From the NCBI RefSeq assembly GCF_024746795.1, contig NZ_CP080524.1, positions 2,582,001 through 2,646,000 on the forward strand: DNA of 64,000 nucleotides, given 5' to 3'. A program made the translations under genes and the position numbers. Positions 9,354 through 17,809 of this stretch are shown here, piece after piece; position 1 is the first letter of the stretch; each line of letters begins with the position of its first letter. The notes under the pieces were generated by a model, which was not told the DNA's origin, did no database searches, and worked only from the letters and a program-made list of their open reading frames with translations. The stretch comes from Mesorhizobium sp. AR10. GTDB taxonomy: Bacteria; Pseudomonadota; Alphaproteobacteria; Rhizobiales; Rhizobiaceae.

Positions 9354-10334
9354 ATGAAACGTACCACGAAACTCTTGACGGCGCTGATGACCGCGGCCGT
9401 GCTGGCGACAGGTGCCACAGCCGCTATGGCCGAGGGGGCGAAGATCTTCGTCATCGGTGGCAAGGCGGACGATCCGTTCTGGTCGAAGGTCAAGAAAGGC
9501 GCCGACGATGCGGGCAAGGTCGCCGAATTGACGGGCGGCTCGGTGACCTGGCTCGGTCCGCAGAACTACGACAATCTCGGCCCGGACGCGGCCAAGCTGA
9601 TCCGCACCGCGCTTAGCCAGAAGCCGAGCGCCATCGTCGGCCCGGACTGGGTGCCCGAGGCCATGGATGACGCCTTCAAGGAAGTCGTTGCCGCAGGCGT
9701 GCCGCTCATCATCTACAATTCCGGCGGCATGGATGCAGCCAAGCGGCTCGGCGCCATGAACTATGTCGGCAACGAGGAATACGCGGCCGGTCTCGGCGGC
9801 GGCGAATATTTCGGCAGCCACGGCGCCAAGAACGTGCTGTGCGTCAACACCTTGCCGGGCTCCACCAACACGGAAGACCGCTGCAAGGGCATTGCCGACG
9901 CGATCGCCAAGAGCGGCGGCAAATCCACCCAGCTGCCGCTGCCCTCATCCAGCTTCGGCAACCCGACCGCGGTCGCCGAGGCGATCAAGGCTGCCGTGCT
10001 GAAGGACAACACCCTCGACGGTCTCATCACCATCAGCGCCGGCGATGCCAACAGTGCCGCCAACGCCATCAGCCAGGCCAGTGTCGGCGACAAGGTCAAG
10101 CTCGCTTCGTTCGACATGGACGAAACCGGCCTGCAGCGCATCAAGGACGGCACGCAGATGTTCTCGATCGACCAGCAGCCCTATTTGCAGGGCTATCTTG
10201 CGGTGTCGCTGCTGAACGGCTTCGTCAACTATGGGCTGGACCTGCCGACGAAACCGGTGCTGACCGGACCGGGGATCGTCGACGCAGCCAATGTCGACGC
10301 GACGTTGGCTGGTGCGGCGGCCGGCGCCCGCTAA
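9354..10334 (+). CDS. Sugar ABC transporter periplasmic binding protein (RbsB type)
   Basis: The 326-residue protein has a cleavable signal peptide (MKRTTKLLTALMTAAVL...AMAE, about 27 residues) and a type I periplasmic-binding fold (peripla_BP_4). Recognisable segments include FVIGGKADDPFWSKVKKGADDA and the DMDETGLQRIKDG region near the C-terminal lobe. A strong ribosome binding site (GGGAGGAAAC) precedes the ATG. It lies between the hydroxylase and the permease. A stem-loop behind it probably raises its level above the membrane components. Ligand unknown; a pentose, polyol or inositol-like compound is plausible. Confidence 0.92.
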   Translation: MKRTTKLLTALMTAAVLATGATAAMAEGAKIFVIGGKADDPFWSKVKKGADDAGKVAELTGGSVTWLGPQNYDNLGPDAAKLIRTALSQKPSAIVGPDWVPEAMDDAFKEVVAAGVPLIIYNSGGMDAAKRLGAMNYVGNEEYAAGLGGGEYFGSHGAKNVLCVNTLPGSTNTEDRCKGIADAIAKSGGKSTQLPLPSSSFGNPTAVAEAIKAAVLKDNTLDGLITISAGDANSAANAISQASVGDKVKLASFDMDETGLQRIKDGTQMFSIDQQPYLQGYLAVSLLNGFVNYGLDLPTKPVLTGPGIVDAANVDATLAGAAAGAR

Positions 10335-10348
10335 CGCCCATCGCTGAG

Positions 10349-10382
10349 TGTCTGGCCCGAGGATGTATCCGAGGGCCGGACA
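10349..10382 (+). promoter_or_regulatory. Stem-loop between binding protein and permease genes
   Basis: TGTCTGGCCC (10349-10358) pairs with GGGCCGGACA (10373-10382), with one G-U pair, around a 14-base loop. No T-run follows. This is typical of processing or stabilising hairpins that keep binding-protein mRNA more abundant than the downstream permease mRNA. Confidence 0.6.
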
Positions 10383-10449
10383 TCGCCGGTCGGAGCCCCC
10401 GACGGAAGGCCGCGCCAGGCTCCCCATTGTTCAAGCCAGGGACACTTCG

Positions 10450-11520
10450 ATGACATCCCAAGCCCATGACCAACCCGCCGCGGCAGCGACTGCGCCGCCC
10501 ACCCCGCACTCCTCGATGCCCTCGATCGGCAGCCTCGTGCGGCGCCCCGAGGTCGGCTCGCTGATCGGCATGGTCGCCGTGCTGGTCTTCTTCTCGATCT
10601 TCGGCGGTGCCAATTTCATGTCGGCCGGCGGTTCCGCGAGCTGGCTCAACGTCGCCTCGGAACTCGGCATCATCGCACTCCCGGTCGGGCTGCTGATGAT
10701 CGCCGGACATCTCGATCTCTCGGTCGGATCGATGAGCCCGGCCAGCTCGATGACCATTGCCATCATCTCGGGCCACTATGACCTGCCGATCATTGTTGGC
10801 ATCCTTGCGGCGCTCAGCCTTGGGCTCGCCGTCGGCTTCATCAACGGGGTCCTGGTGATCCGCACCAAAGTGCCGTCCTTCGTCGTCACCCTGGCAACGC
10901 TGTTCGCGCTGGCCGGCCTGACGCTCGGCCTTTCGATCATCCTGTCCGGCAGCACCAGCGTCGCGCTGAAGAGCGGACCGGTCGCCAAGCTGTTGTTCGG
11001 CGACTATCTCGGCGGCAAGTTTCAGGTGACCCTGTTCTGGTGGATCGCCATCGTCCTGATCGTCGGTTTCATCCTGAATTTCTCGCGCTTCGGCAACTGG
11101 ATCCTGGCCATGGGCGGCGACGCCGTCAGCGCCCGCAATGCCGGCATCCCCACCGACCGCGTCACCATCGCGCTGTTCATGAGCAGCGGCCTGTGCGCAG
11201 CCTTCGTCGGCATGTCCCAGGCCATCCTCTACAACAGCGCTCAGGTGGCTGCAGGGCAGTCGTTCATCTTCAACTCGATCATCGCGGTGGTCATCGGTGG
11301 CGTGCTGCTCACCGGCGGCTACGGTTCGGTGGTCGGCATCGTTTTGGGCACGCTGACCTTCTCCATCGTCAACCAGGGCATCTTCTACACCGGCTTCGAC
11401 GCCAACTGGGCCAGCCTCATCATCGGCGTCCTGCTGCTCGCGGCCGTGCTGATGAACAACACGTTCCGCACCATGGCGTTGACCTACTCGCCACGCGCCA
11501 AACCGAGGGCCCGCTCATGA
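10450..11520 (+). CDS. Sugar ABC transporter permease (RbsC/FrcC type)
   Basis: The 356-residue inner-membrane permease of the BPD_transp_2 family has about eight to ten hydrophobic segments and the family stretch IAGHLDLSVGSMSPASSM. The ATG at 10450 gives a short cytoplasmic N-terminus. The open frame before it crosses the intergenic hairpin and is unlikely to be coding. The stop overlaps the ATPase start (ATGA at 11517-11520). Confidence 0.92.
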   Translation: MTSQAHDQPAAAATAPPTPHSSMPSIGSLVRRPEVGSLIGMVAVLVFFSIFGGANFMSAGGSASWLNVASELGIIALPVGLLMIAGHLDLSVGSMSPASSMTIAIISGHYDLPIIVGILAALSLGLAVGFINGVLVIRTKVPSFVVTLATLFALAGLTLGLSIILSGSTSVALKSGPVAKLLFGDYLGGKFQVTLFWWIAIVLIVGFILNFSRFGNWILAMGGDAVSARNAGIPTDRVTIALFMSSGLCAAFVGMSQAILYNSAQVAAGQSFIFNSIIAVVIGGVLLTGGYGSVVGIVLGTLTFSIVNQGIFYTGFDANWASLIIGVLLLAAVLMNNTFRTMALTYSPRAKPRARS

Positions 11521-12335
11521 CCACGCCCCTGCTCAGGCTGACCGGAATCAACAAGTCGTTCGGTCCGATCGATGTTCTCCACGACATTTCGCTGGAGGTT
11601 AACAGAGGCGAGGTGCTGTGCCTGCTCGGCGACAATGGCGCGGGAAAATCCACGTTGATCAAGATCCTCTCCGGCGTCCACAAGCCGACGTCGGGCAGGA
11701 TGGAAATGGACGGCAAATCCGTCGAATTCGGCAGCCCGCGCGACGCCAGCGACCACGGCATCGCCACGGTCCACCAGTTCGGCGGGACGTTCCCGCTGAT
11801 GAGCATCGGCCGCTCGTTCTTCGTCGGCGCCGAGCCGACGCGGCGCTGGGGGCCGCTCACCATCTACGACCGCAAGCGGGCCAACGAGATCGCCGTCACC
11901 GAGATGCGCCAGCTCGGCATCACCCGCATCGACGACGGCGATCGCCTCGTCGGCGGCCTGTCCGGAGGCGAACGCCAGGCGCTGGCCATTGCGCGTGCCG
12001 TCCATTTCGGCGCAAGCGTGCTGATCCTCGACGAGCCGACCGCGGCACTTGGCGTCAAGGAGGCAGCGCACGTGCTGCGCATCGTGCTGCAGGCGCGCCG
12101 CAAGGGCATCGCGGTCATCTTCATCACCCACAATGTCGTCCATGCGCTGACCGTCGGCGACCACTTCGCCGTCCTCATCAGAGGCTCGAAAGCTGCCGAT
12201 TTCCGCAAGGGTGAGAAAAGCCGCGAAGCGATCACCGACCTCATGGCCGGCGGCGAGCAGATGGCTGAGCTCGAAGCCGAGATCGAGAGCTTCAGCGCGA
12301 CCAACGATGCGCCGCGCGACGCGGGCCATGCGTAA
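11517..12335 (+). CDS. Sugar ABC transporter ATPase, single domain (FrcA-like)
   Basis: The 272-residue ATPase has one nucleotide-binding domain: Walker A GDNGAGKST, signature LSGGE, Walker B VLILDEPT, and the switch His in FITHNV. Most RbsA-type importers have two fused domains. The single-domain form resembles the fructose system FrcBCA of rhizobia and should act as a homodimer. It completes a binding protein-permease-ATPase set and is followed by a terminator. Confidence 0.92.
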   Translation: MTTPLLRLTGINKSFGPIDVLHDISLEVNRGEVLCLLGDNGAGKSTLIKILSGVHKPTSGRMEMDGKSVEFGSPRDASDHGIATVHQFGGTFPLMSIGRSFFVGAEPTRRWGPLTIYDRKRANEIAVTEMRQLGITRIDDGDRLVGGLSGGERQALAIARAVHFGASVLILDEPTAALGVKEAAHVLRIVLQARRKGIAVIFITHNVVHALTVGDHFAVLIRGSKAADFRKGEKSREAITDLMAGGEQMAELEAEIESFSATNDAPRDAGHA

Positions 12336-12378
12336 ACCCAGTGAAGGTGCCTTCCACACGGGCATCTTCCCTCCCGGG

Positions 12379-12415
12379 CGGCCGGCGGACACGTGTTCCG
12401 CCGGCCGACTTTTCT
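12379..12415 (+). terminator. Rho-independent terminator after the sugar ABC genes
   Basis: GGCCGGCGGA (12380-12389) pairs perfectly with TCCGCCGGCC (12397-12406) around CACGTGT, extended by one outer C-G pair and followed by ACTTTTCT. It separates the transporter genes from the Rieske, isomerase and PanB-like genes. Confidence 0.8.
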
Positions 12416-12445
12416 ACCAACCGAGGACCAGACTGCAGGAAGACA

Positions 12446-12757
12446 ATGGCAAACTGAATTGATGCATGTGCGACGGACGATATCGAGGAAGAGGACGTCA
12501 TCCGCTTCGATCATGAGGGGCGGACATTCGCCATCTATCGTAGTCCGGAAGATACCTTCTTCTGCACGGACGGCCTGTGTACGCACGAGAAGGTGCATCT
12601 GAGCGACGGACTGGTTATGGAGCACAAGGTCGAATGCCCGAAGCATAACGGCGTGTTCGACTACCGGACCGGCGAAGCGCTGCGCGCACCGGTCTGCGTG
12701 AACCTTAGAACCTACGCCACGAAGGTCGAGGACGGCCGCGTGTACATCGAGGTCTGA
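12446..12757 (+). pseudogene. mocE: MocE-like Rieske [2Fe-2S] ferredoxin with in-frame TGA at codon 4
   Basis: Reading from the ATG at 12446 gives M-A-N-stop-I-D-A-C-A and then an uninterrupted Rieske ferredoxin of about 103 residues. The ligand motifs are CTHEKVHL (C-x-H) and CPKHNG (C-x2-H), followed by RAPVCVNLRTY typical of MocE. Family members carry Trp near codon 4, so TGG has become TGA. No alternative ATG, GTG or TTG in this frame precedes the first Rieske ligands. It ends one base before the isomerase start, so translational coupling is expected. The partner would be the di-iron hydroxylase at 8236. It could be a true nonsense allele or a base-call error. Confidence 0.8.
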
Positions 12758-12758
12758 C

Positions 12759-13541
12759 ATGTCCGACACCTTTACCCTTGCGGCCTGCGCCGAAATGCTC
12801 TGGCGCGACAAGCCGATGGAATGGCGCTTGCGGCGTCTCACCGAAATGGGCTTCCAGGCTGGTCTTTGGAACTGGCCCGATCACGACCTCGCAATGCTGG
12901 AGGGATCCGGTGCCACCTTCTCGATCATGAACGGCTATTTGCGCGGCAGGCTCTCCGATGAAGAGGGTGCCGCCGAACTCTTGAAGACGGCAAAGGAGAC
13001 GGCGGCGGTCGGCAAGCGCCTCGGCGTCGCACGGCTCAATTTGCACGGCACCGGGCTGGGCGAAGGCGGCCTGCCGGTGACACCTTGCGAGACGACAACC
13101 GGTACGATGTGGCTCAAGGCGCGCGACACGCTGAACCGCATTGCGGACCTCGCCGAGGCCGAAGGCGTGACATTCACGCTGGAGAATTTGAACCTGCCGG
13201 TCGACCATCCCGGCGTGCCGTTTGGGCGCGCCGAAGATACGCTGGCGCTGGTGTCGAGCGTCAACCGGCCCGGCCTGCGCCTCAACCTCGATCTCTACCA
13301 TGCGCAGATCGGCGAAGGGAACCTGATCGAACTCTGCCGCGCCAGCCTACCGTGGATCGGCGAGGTCCAGGTCGCTGACGTTCCGGGACGCATGGAGCCC
13401 GGCACCGGAGAGATCAACTATCGCGGCATCGCCCGCGCGCTGAAGGACATGGGCTACCGTGGGCCGGTGGGCATGGAGGCGTTTGCCTCCGGCGACCCCG
13501 AGGCGGCGCTGCAGGCCTTCCGCGACGCTTTCACCATCTGA
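12759..13541 (+). CDS. Hydroxypyruvate isomerase-like TIM-barrel protein
   Basis: The 260-residue protein belongs to the xylose isomerase-like TIM-barrel superfamily, closest in appearance to Hyi / IolE-type sugar isomerases. FTLENLNLPVDHPG carries a conserved metal-binding Glu. LRLNLDLYHAQIGEGNL carries the Asp and His of the metal site, and VGMEAFASGD the C-terminal Glu. Its ribosome binding site (GAGGT) lies in the end of the Rieske gene. Together with the PanB-like gene it probably processes the imported compound. The actual substrate is not deducible. Confidence 0.85.
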   Translation: MSDTFTLAACAEMLWRDKPMEWRLRRLTEMGFQAGLWNWPDHDLAMLEGSGATFSIMNGYLRGRLSDEEGAAELLKTAKETAAVGKRLGVARLNLHGTGLGEGGLPVTPCETTTGTMWLKARDTLNRIADLAEAEGVTFTLENLNLPVDHPGVPFGRAEDTLALVSSVNRPGLRLNLDLYHAQIGEGNLIELCRASLPWIGEVQVADVPGRMEPGTGEINYRGIARALKDMGYRGPVGMEAFASGDPEAALQAFRDAFTI

Positions 13542-13552
13542 GGGAACAAGAA

Positions 13553-14365
13553 ATGGTCACCAAGAGCACGCGTCCAACCGTCGCCGACATCCGCGCCATG
13601 AAGGGCCGCGGGCAAAAGATCTCCATGCTTTACGTCACCTCTCTCGAAGAGGCTGCGGCAGCGGACGCGGCTGGCGTCGACATGCTGTCGATCGAGGGCC
13701 GCTTCTTCACGCCCGAAATGCGGGAGGCAGCCGGCCGCTGCTTCGTGCAGGTCGGGCTGCCCTACGGCCCCGCCGGCAATCTGGTCACAGCAGAGGATTA
13801 TCTGAAAACCGCCTACCACTTCATGCGCATCGGCGGCGACTGCTTCTACTGTGCCGCCTCGCTCGATATCCAGAAGGCGCTCTGCGACAATGCGGTGCCT
13901 GTTATCGCCCATGTCGGTCTGATCCCTTCGCAATGCACCTGGACCGGCGGGTTCAAGGCCGTCGGCAGGACAGCCGGCAGCGCGCGTGCGGTGTGGGATC
14001 ACGTGAAGCGCCTCGAAGCCATTGGTTGCTTTGGCGCCGAGCTGGAGGTGGTGCCCGACCGCATTGGCGAACTGATCACCAGGAATACGCCGATGATCAT
14101 GCTCGGCATGGGCGCCGGTCCCCATGCCGACGCGCAATATCTGTTCAGCGAGGACGTGCTTGGCCACACCGCCGGCCACAAGCCGCGCCACGCCAAGACC
14201 TATCGCAACTTCGCCGCCGAGTATGAACGGCTGCAGCGCGAGCGTGTCGCCGCCTATCGCGAGTTCATATCCGACGTGCAGACTGGCGCCTACCCCGAGC
14301 TCCAGCATGTGGTCCCCATCACCGACGAGGAGCTTTCTGCTTTCAAAGTCTCGCTAGGCCTCTAG
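13553..14365 (+). CDS. PanB-like ketopantoate hydroxymethyltransferase family protein
   Basis: The 270-residue protein has the PanB (PEP/pyruvate aldolase-type TIM barrel) fold, with VADIRAMKGRGQKISMLYVTS at the N-terminus and PVIAHVGLIPSQCTW corresponding to the conserved HVGLTPQ of PanB. The usual DSLGM loop is replaced by a VDMLSIEGRF sequence, so this is a divergent paralogue and not the pantothenate enzyme. It starts 11 bases after the isomerase gene. An aldolase or hydroxymethyltransferase step in sugar catabolism is a reasonable guess. Confidence 0.75.
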   Translation: MVTKSTRPTVADIRAMKGRGQKISMLYVTSLEEAAAADAAGVDMLSIEGRFFTPEMREAAGRCFVQVGLPYGPAGNLVTAEDYLKTAYHFMRIGGDCFYCAASLDIQKALCDNAVPVIAHVGLIPSQCTWTGGFKAVGRTAGSARAVWDHVKRLEAIGCFGAELEVVPDRIGELITRNTPMIMLGMGAGPHADAQYLFSEDVLGHTAGHKPRHAKTYRNFAAEYERLQRERVAAYREFISDVQTGAYPELQHVVPITDEELSAFKVSLGL

Positions 14366-14375
14366 CTACTTCCCA

Positions 14376-15701
14376 TCACCTGACCATCGTTTCAGCTTCG
14401 TGCTTTCTCGCTTCCTTCATGTTCGGCAGGAACACCGTCAGCAGGCCGAGCAGCGGCAGGTAGGAACAGATCTGGAAGACGAAATCGATGCCTTTCATGT
14501 CGGCGACGACGCCGAGCACCGCGGCGGCGATGCCGCCCATGCCGAACGCGAAGCCGAAGAAGATGCCGGCGATCATTCCGACGCGCCCCGGCACCAGCTC
14601 CTGGGCGAACACGACGATGTTGGAGAAGGCCGACGACAGGATCAGGCCGATCAGCACCGTCAGGATCATCGTCCATTCGAAATTGGCGTAGGGCAGGGCG
14701 AGCGTGAAGGGCAGGACGCCGACGATCGAAAACCAGATCATCGCCTTTTGTCCATAACGGTCGCCGAACGGTCCGCCGAGCAGGATGCCGAGCGCCGAGG
14801 CGCCGAGGAACAGGAACAGCATAACCTGCGACATCTGCACCGAAACGCCGAATTTATGAATGGAATAGAAGGTATAGTAGCTGGCGAGGCTGGCGATGTA
14901 GGCGTTCTTGGTCAGCACCAGCAAGGTCAGCACCGCCAGCGCCCACATCACCTTGCGGCGCGGGAAGGGCGAGGCGAAGCTGGCCGTCTTGCGATTTGCC
15001 TGTGCGGCGCGCAGTCGGCTGTACCAGCCGCCGACCTGCCACAGCACGATGATGCCGATCAGTGAGCCGCCGGCAAACCAGGCGATGCTGGTCTGGCCGA
15101 ACGGAACGACAATGAAGGCGGCCAGCAGCGGTCCCATGGCCTGGCCGAAATTGCCGCCGACCTGGAACAGCGACTGGGCAAGGCCGAACCTGCCGCCTGA
15201 GGCGAAGCGGGCGATACGCGAGGATTCCGGGTGGAAGATCGCCGAACCGATGCCGATCAGCGAGGCGCCGATCAATAGCAATACATAGTGTCCGGCATAG
15301 GCGAGCACGACCAGGCCGATGAGCGAAGACGCCATGCCATAGGGCAGCGAATAGGGCATCGGCCGTTTGTCGGTGGCCATGCCGATCAACGGCTGCAGCA
15401 ACGACGCCGTCACCTGGAAGGTGAAGGTCAAAAGGCCGATCTGCCAGAAATCGAGGCCGTAGTTTTCCTTGAGCAAGGGATAAATGGCCGACAGCAGCGA
15501 CTGCATGATGTCGTTGATGCAATGGCAAAAGCTCACCGCCAGGATGACGGTGAAGGCCGTCGCCTGCGCCGAAGTGGGGCTGGCCGTCGCAGGGGTGGTG
15601 ACGGCCGTGGTTGTCGTGTCGGTCAAGGCAGGCTCCGTGGTAGATCCGCAGGCAGCCTTATAGGACGGTTGCCAGGCGACTTCTTTCGTGGTTTGGTCCA
15701 A
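14376..15701 (-). CDS. MFS efflux transporter, fosmidomycin-resistance (Fsr) type
   Basis: The 441-residue protein has twelve predicted membrane segments and the Fsr-family opening FTVILAVSFCHCINDIMQSLL and IYPLLKENYGLDFWQIGLL. The N-terminal 45 residues are Thr/Ala-rich and lie before the first helix. A later TTG start would shorten them. The first bases overlap the divergent AraC-type gene, so the two share a promoter region. Such pairing suggests the regulator controls the pump. Export of a small drug-like or antimetabolite compound is inferred. Confidence 0.85.
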   Translation of the reverse strand: MDQTTKEVAWQPSYKAACGSTTEPALTDTTTTAVTTPATASPTSAQATAFTVILAVSFCHCINDIMQSLLSAIYPLLKENYGLDFWQIGLLTFTFQVTASLLQPLIGMATDKRPMPYSLPYGMASSLIGLVVLAYAGHYVLLLIGASLIGIGSAIFHPESSRIARFASGGRFGLAQSLFQVGGNFGQAMGPLLAAFIVVPFGQTSIAWFAGGSLIGIIVLWQVGGWYSRLRAAQANRKTASFASPFPRRKVMWALAVLTLLVLTKNAYIASLASYYTFYSIHKFGVSVQMSQVMLFLFLGASALGILLGGPFGDRYGQKAMIWFSIVGVLPFTLALPYANFEWTMILTVLIGLILSSAFSNIVVFAQELVPGRVGMIAGIFFGFAFGMGGIAAAVLGVVADMKGIDFVFQICSYLPLLGLLTVFLPNMKEARKHEAETMVR

Positions 15702-15726
15702 TAGTTTCGCAAGTGGGCCATTGCCG

Positions 15727-16605
15727 ATGCCGCATGGCAGGGAAATCTTCAGGGGTGATGCCGCCGAACTCGGGCGGTTGCATCAGAGTCGGTGGCAGTG
15801 GCTGGAAGAAGCTGTCGGGCCGGCGGTGGCGCTGCCGACCGAATATCCGGACGGCTACCATGTGCCGCAACATCACCACAGCCGCAGCCAGTTGCTGCAT
15901 GCGCTGGTCGGGGTCGTGCTGGTGACGACGAGGCACGGGCGCTGGATGGTGCCGCCCGACCATGCCATGTGGATCCCCGCCGGCACCGAGCATTCGGTCG
16001 AGATGCTGGGCGATGTCAGCATGCGTTCTGTCTATGTGATGCCGGAGGCGATCGCCGGTCTGCCTGACGGGCTACGTGTGGTCGGCATCACCGACCTGAT
16101 GCACAGCCTGATCGTGGAGTCGGAAAAGCTGCCGCAGGGCGCCGAGCTGGAGGGCCGCGGCGGGTTGATCATGAACCTTTTGCTGCACGAAATCCCGAAC
16201 CTGCCGGAGCGCCCGCTCGGCCTGCCGTTCCCGTCCGATCCGAGGCTGGCAGCACTGTGCCGGCGTTTCGTTGCCGCACCCTCGCCGCATGCGACGATCG
16301 ACGAATGGGCCGACATCGTCGGCATGAGCCGGCGCTCCTTCACCCGTGCCTTCCACCGCCAGACCGGATTGTCGCTGTCGACATGGCGCCAGCAGGCTTG
16401 CCTGTTCGCGGCTTTGCCGCGATTGGCCGATGGTGAGCCGATCACACGGGTGGCGCTCGACCTGGGCTACGACAGCGTGCCGGCCTTCATCACCATGTTC
16501 AAGCGCATGCTGGGCGCCTCGCCACGCGGCTATATGCGTGGCGCCCGCGATAGTGGCGAAGGGGCAAGGCGAGCCCCGCCTCGACTTGAGGCCCCGGTGC
16601 CCTGA
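15727..16605 (+). CDS. AraC-family transcriptional regulator
   Basis: The 292-residue regulator has an N-terminal cupin-like sensor (QHHHSRSQLLHAL and WIPAGTEHSVEM) and a C-terminal AraC double helix-turn-helix (SRRSFTRAFHRQTGLSLSTWRQQ, then VALDLGYDSVPAFITMFKRMLG). MPHGREIF at 15727 is the preferred start; one 13 codons earlier would overlap the divergent MFS gene. A target at the adjacent MFS promoter is likely. Confidence 0.9.
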   Translation: MPHGREIFRGDAAELGRLHQSRWQWLEEAVGPAVALPTEYPDGYHVPQHHHSRSQLLHALVGVVLVTTRHGRWMVPPDHAMWIPAGTEHSVEMLGDVSMRSVYVMPEAIAGLPDGLRVVGITDLMHSLIVESEKLPQGAELEGRGGLIMNLLLHEIPNLPERPLGLPFPSDPRLAALCRRFVAAPSPHATIDEWADIVGMSRRSFTRAFHRQTGLSLSTWRQQACLFAALPRLADGEPITRVALDLGYDSVPAFITMFKRMLGASPRGYMRGARDSGEGARRAPPRLEAPVP

Positions 16606-16607
16606 GG

Positions 16608-16644
16608 CAATTCCAGGAAAGCGCGCAGCGGTTTCCTGGAATTG
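16608..16644. terminator. Bidirectional hairpin between araC-type and Bug receptor genes
   Basis: CAATTCCAGGAAA (16608-16620) pairs perfectly with TTTCCTGGAATTG (16632-16644) around an 11-base loop. It sits between convergent genes. The sequence resembles a short palindrome often seen between rhizobial genes, so it may also be a dispersed repeat. Confidence 0.65.
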
Positions 16645-16661
16645 CGTCAAACACCCTAAAT

Positions 16662-17639
16662 TTAGTCCAACTGAACGCCGCTGGCCTTGACGATTGGCTC
16701 CCACTTGGCGAGTTCAGCCTTCACGTGGCTTGCAAGCTCCTCCGGGGTAGAGGCCACGATCGAGGCGCTGAATTGGCCCATGCGAGCAATCACATCGGGA
16801 TCCTTAAGGGCTTCGGCTGCTGCCTTCTGAAGAACGCCTATCACGTCCGCCGGGGTGCCTGCGGGCGCGAACAGAGCGTTCCAGCTATAGGTTTCATAGC
16901 CAGGAATGGTTTCGGCAATTGCCGGTACGTCAGGGAAGGAGGGAACGCGTTCCTTCGTTGTAACGCCCAGAGCTCTCAGCGTCCCGCTCTTGATATGGCC
17001 CGATGAAGACGGGAGGTTGTCGAACATCATCGGCACCTGATTTCCGATAACGTCGTTCAATGCCGGTCCGGCGCCCTTGTAGGGTATGTGCTGCATGCTC
17101 ACGCCGGCCATCGATTTGAAAAGCTCCCCTGAAAGATGAAGCGGGGTTCCATTGCCGGACGAGGCGTAGGCGTACTTGTCCGGGTCCTTCTTCAACATCT
17201 CGATCAGTTCCTTGACGTCCTTCGCGGGAAACTCAGGATTCACGACCAAAACGTTCGGCACCAACACAAGCAGCGATATCGGTGCGAAATCTTTTTCCGC
17301 ATCGTAAGGCTTTGTCTTCAGGATCAGAGGGTTCAGGGCGTGTGTCGCAACCGTGCCCATGAGAATTGTGTAGCCGTCCGGATCGGCCCGGGCGACCTGG
17401 CTGGCGCCTATGCTGCCGCCAGCTCCTCCCACATTTTCGACGACAATCTGCTGCCCGAGCTTTTCAGACATCTTGTTGGCGACAAGGCGCGCGACCAGAT
17501 CCGTGGAGCCGCCCGCGGAAAAGGGAACAACCATTGTGATTGACCGATCCGGAAAATCGGCGGCCCAGGCCGCCGGACCCGAAAAGACAGCCGCGATGGA
17601 AACCGCAAGCCCGAGCAAAGTCCTTCGCCGAATTGGCAT
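16662..17639 (-). CDS. Tripartite tricarboxylate transporter receptor (Bug family)
   Basis: The 325-residue periplasmic protein has a signal peptide with an RRR start (MPIRRRTLLGLAVSIAAVF...AWAAD) and the TctC/Bug fold: FPDRSITMVVPFSAGGSTDLVAR, and ENVGGAGGSIGASQVARADPDGYT in the ligand cradle. Bug proteins bind small carboxylates for TctAB permeases. No tctA or tctB gene is nearby, so this is an orphan receptor that may share a permease or act as a sensor. Confidence 0.9.
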   Translation of the reverse strand: MPIRRRTLLGLAVSIAAVFSGPAAWAADFPDRSITMVVPFSAGGSTDLVARLVANKMSEKLGQQIVVENVGGAGGSIGASQVARADPDGYTILMGTVATHALNPLILKTKPYDAEKDFAPISLLVLVPNVLVVNPEFPAKDVKELIEMLKKDPDKYAYASSGNGTPLHLSGELFKSMAGVSMQHIPYKGAGPALNDVIGNQVPMMFDNLPSSSGHIKSGTLRALGVTTKERVPSFPDVPAIAETIPGYETYSWNALFAPAGTPADVIGVLQKAAAEALKDPDVIARMGQFSASIVASTPEELASHVKAELAKWEPIVKASGVQLD

Positions 17640-17809
17640 CTGCTACTCCTCCATTGTTGGAGGAGCACTATGCCATGGTAAGCGCGTCAGGAGAAAGGGC
17701 TGCTCCTGGCCCACTGCAGACGACGGGCCGACAATGCGGCGTCCACTCCGCCTTGCGAACGTTTCGTTGATCTATGAGCGTCGCACTGGGAATGGCGCTT
17801 TGGAATTTT

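Noticed and set aside
12455..12457. TGA as selenocysteine in the Rieske gene
   Set aside because: The family has Trp here, not Cys or Sec, and codon 4 is an unlikely place; nonsense mutation or error is simpler.
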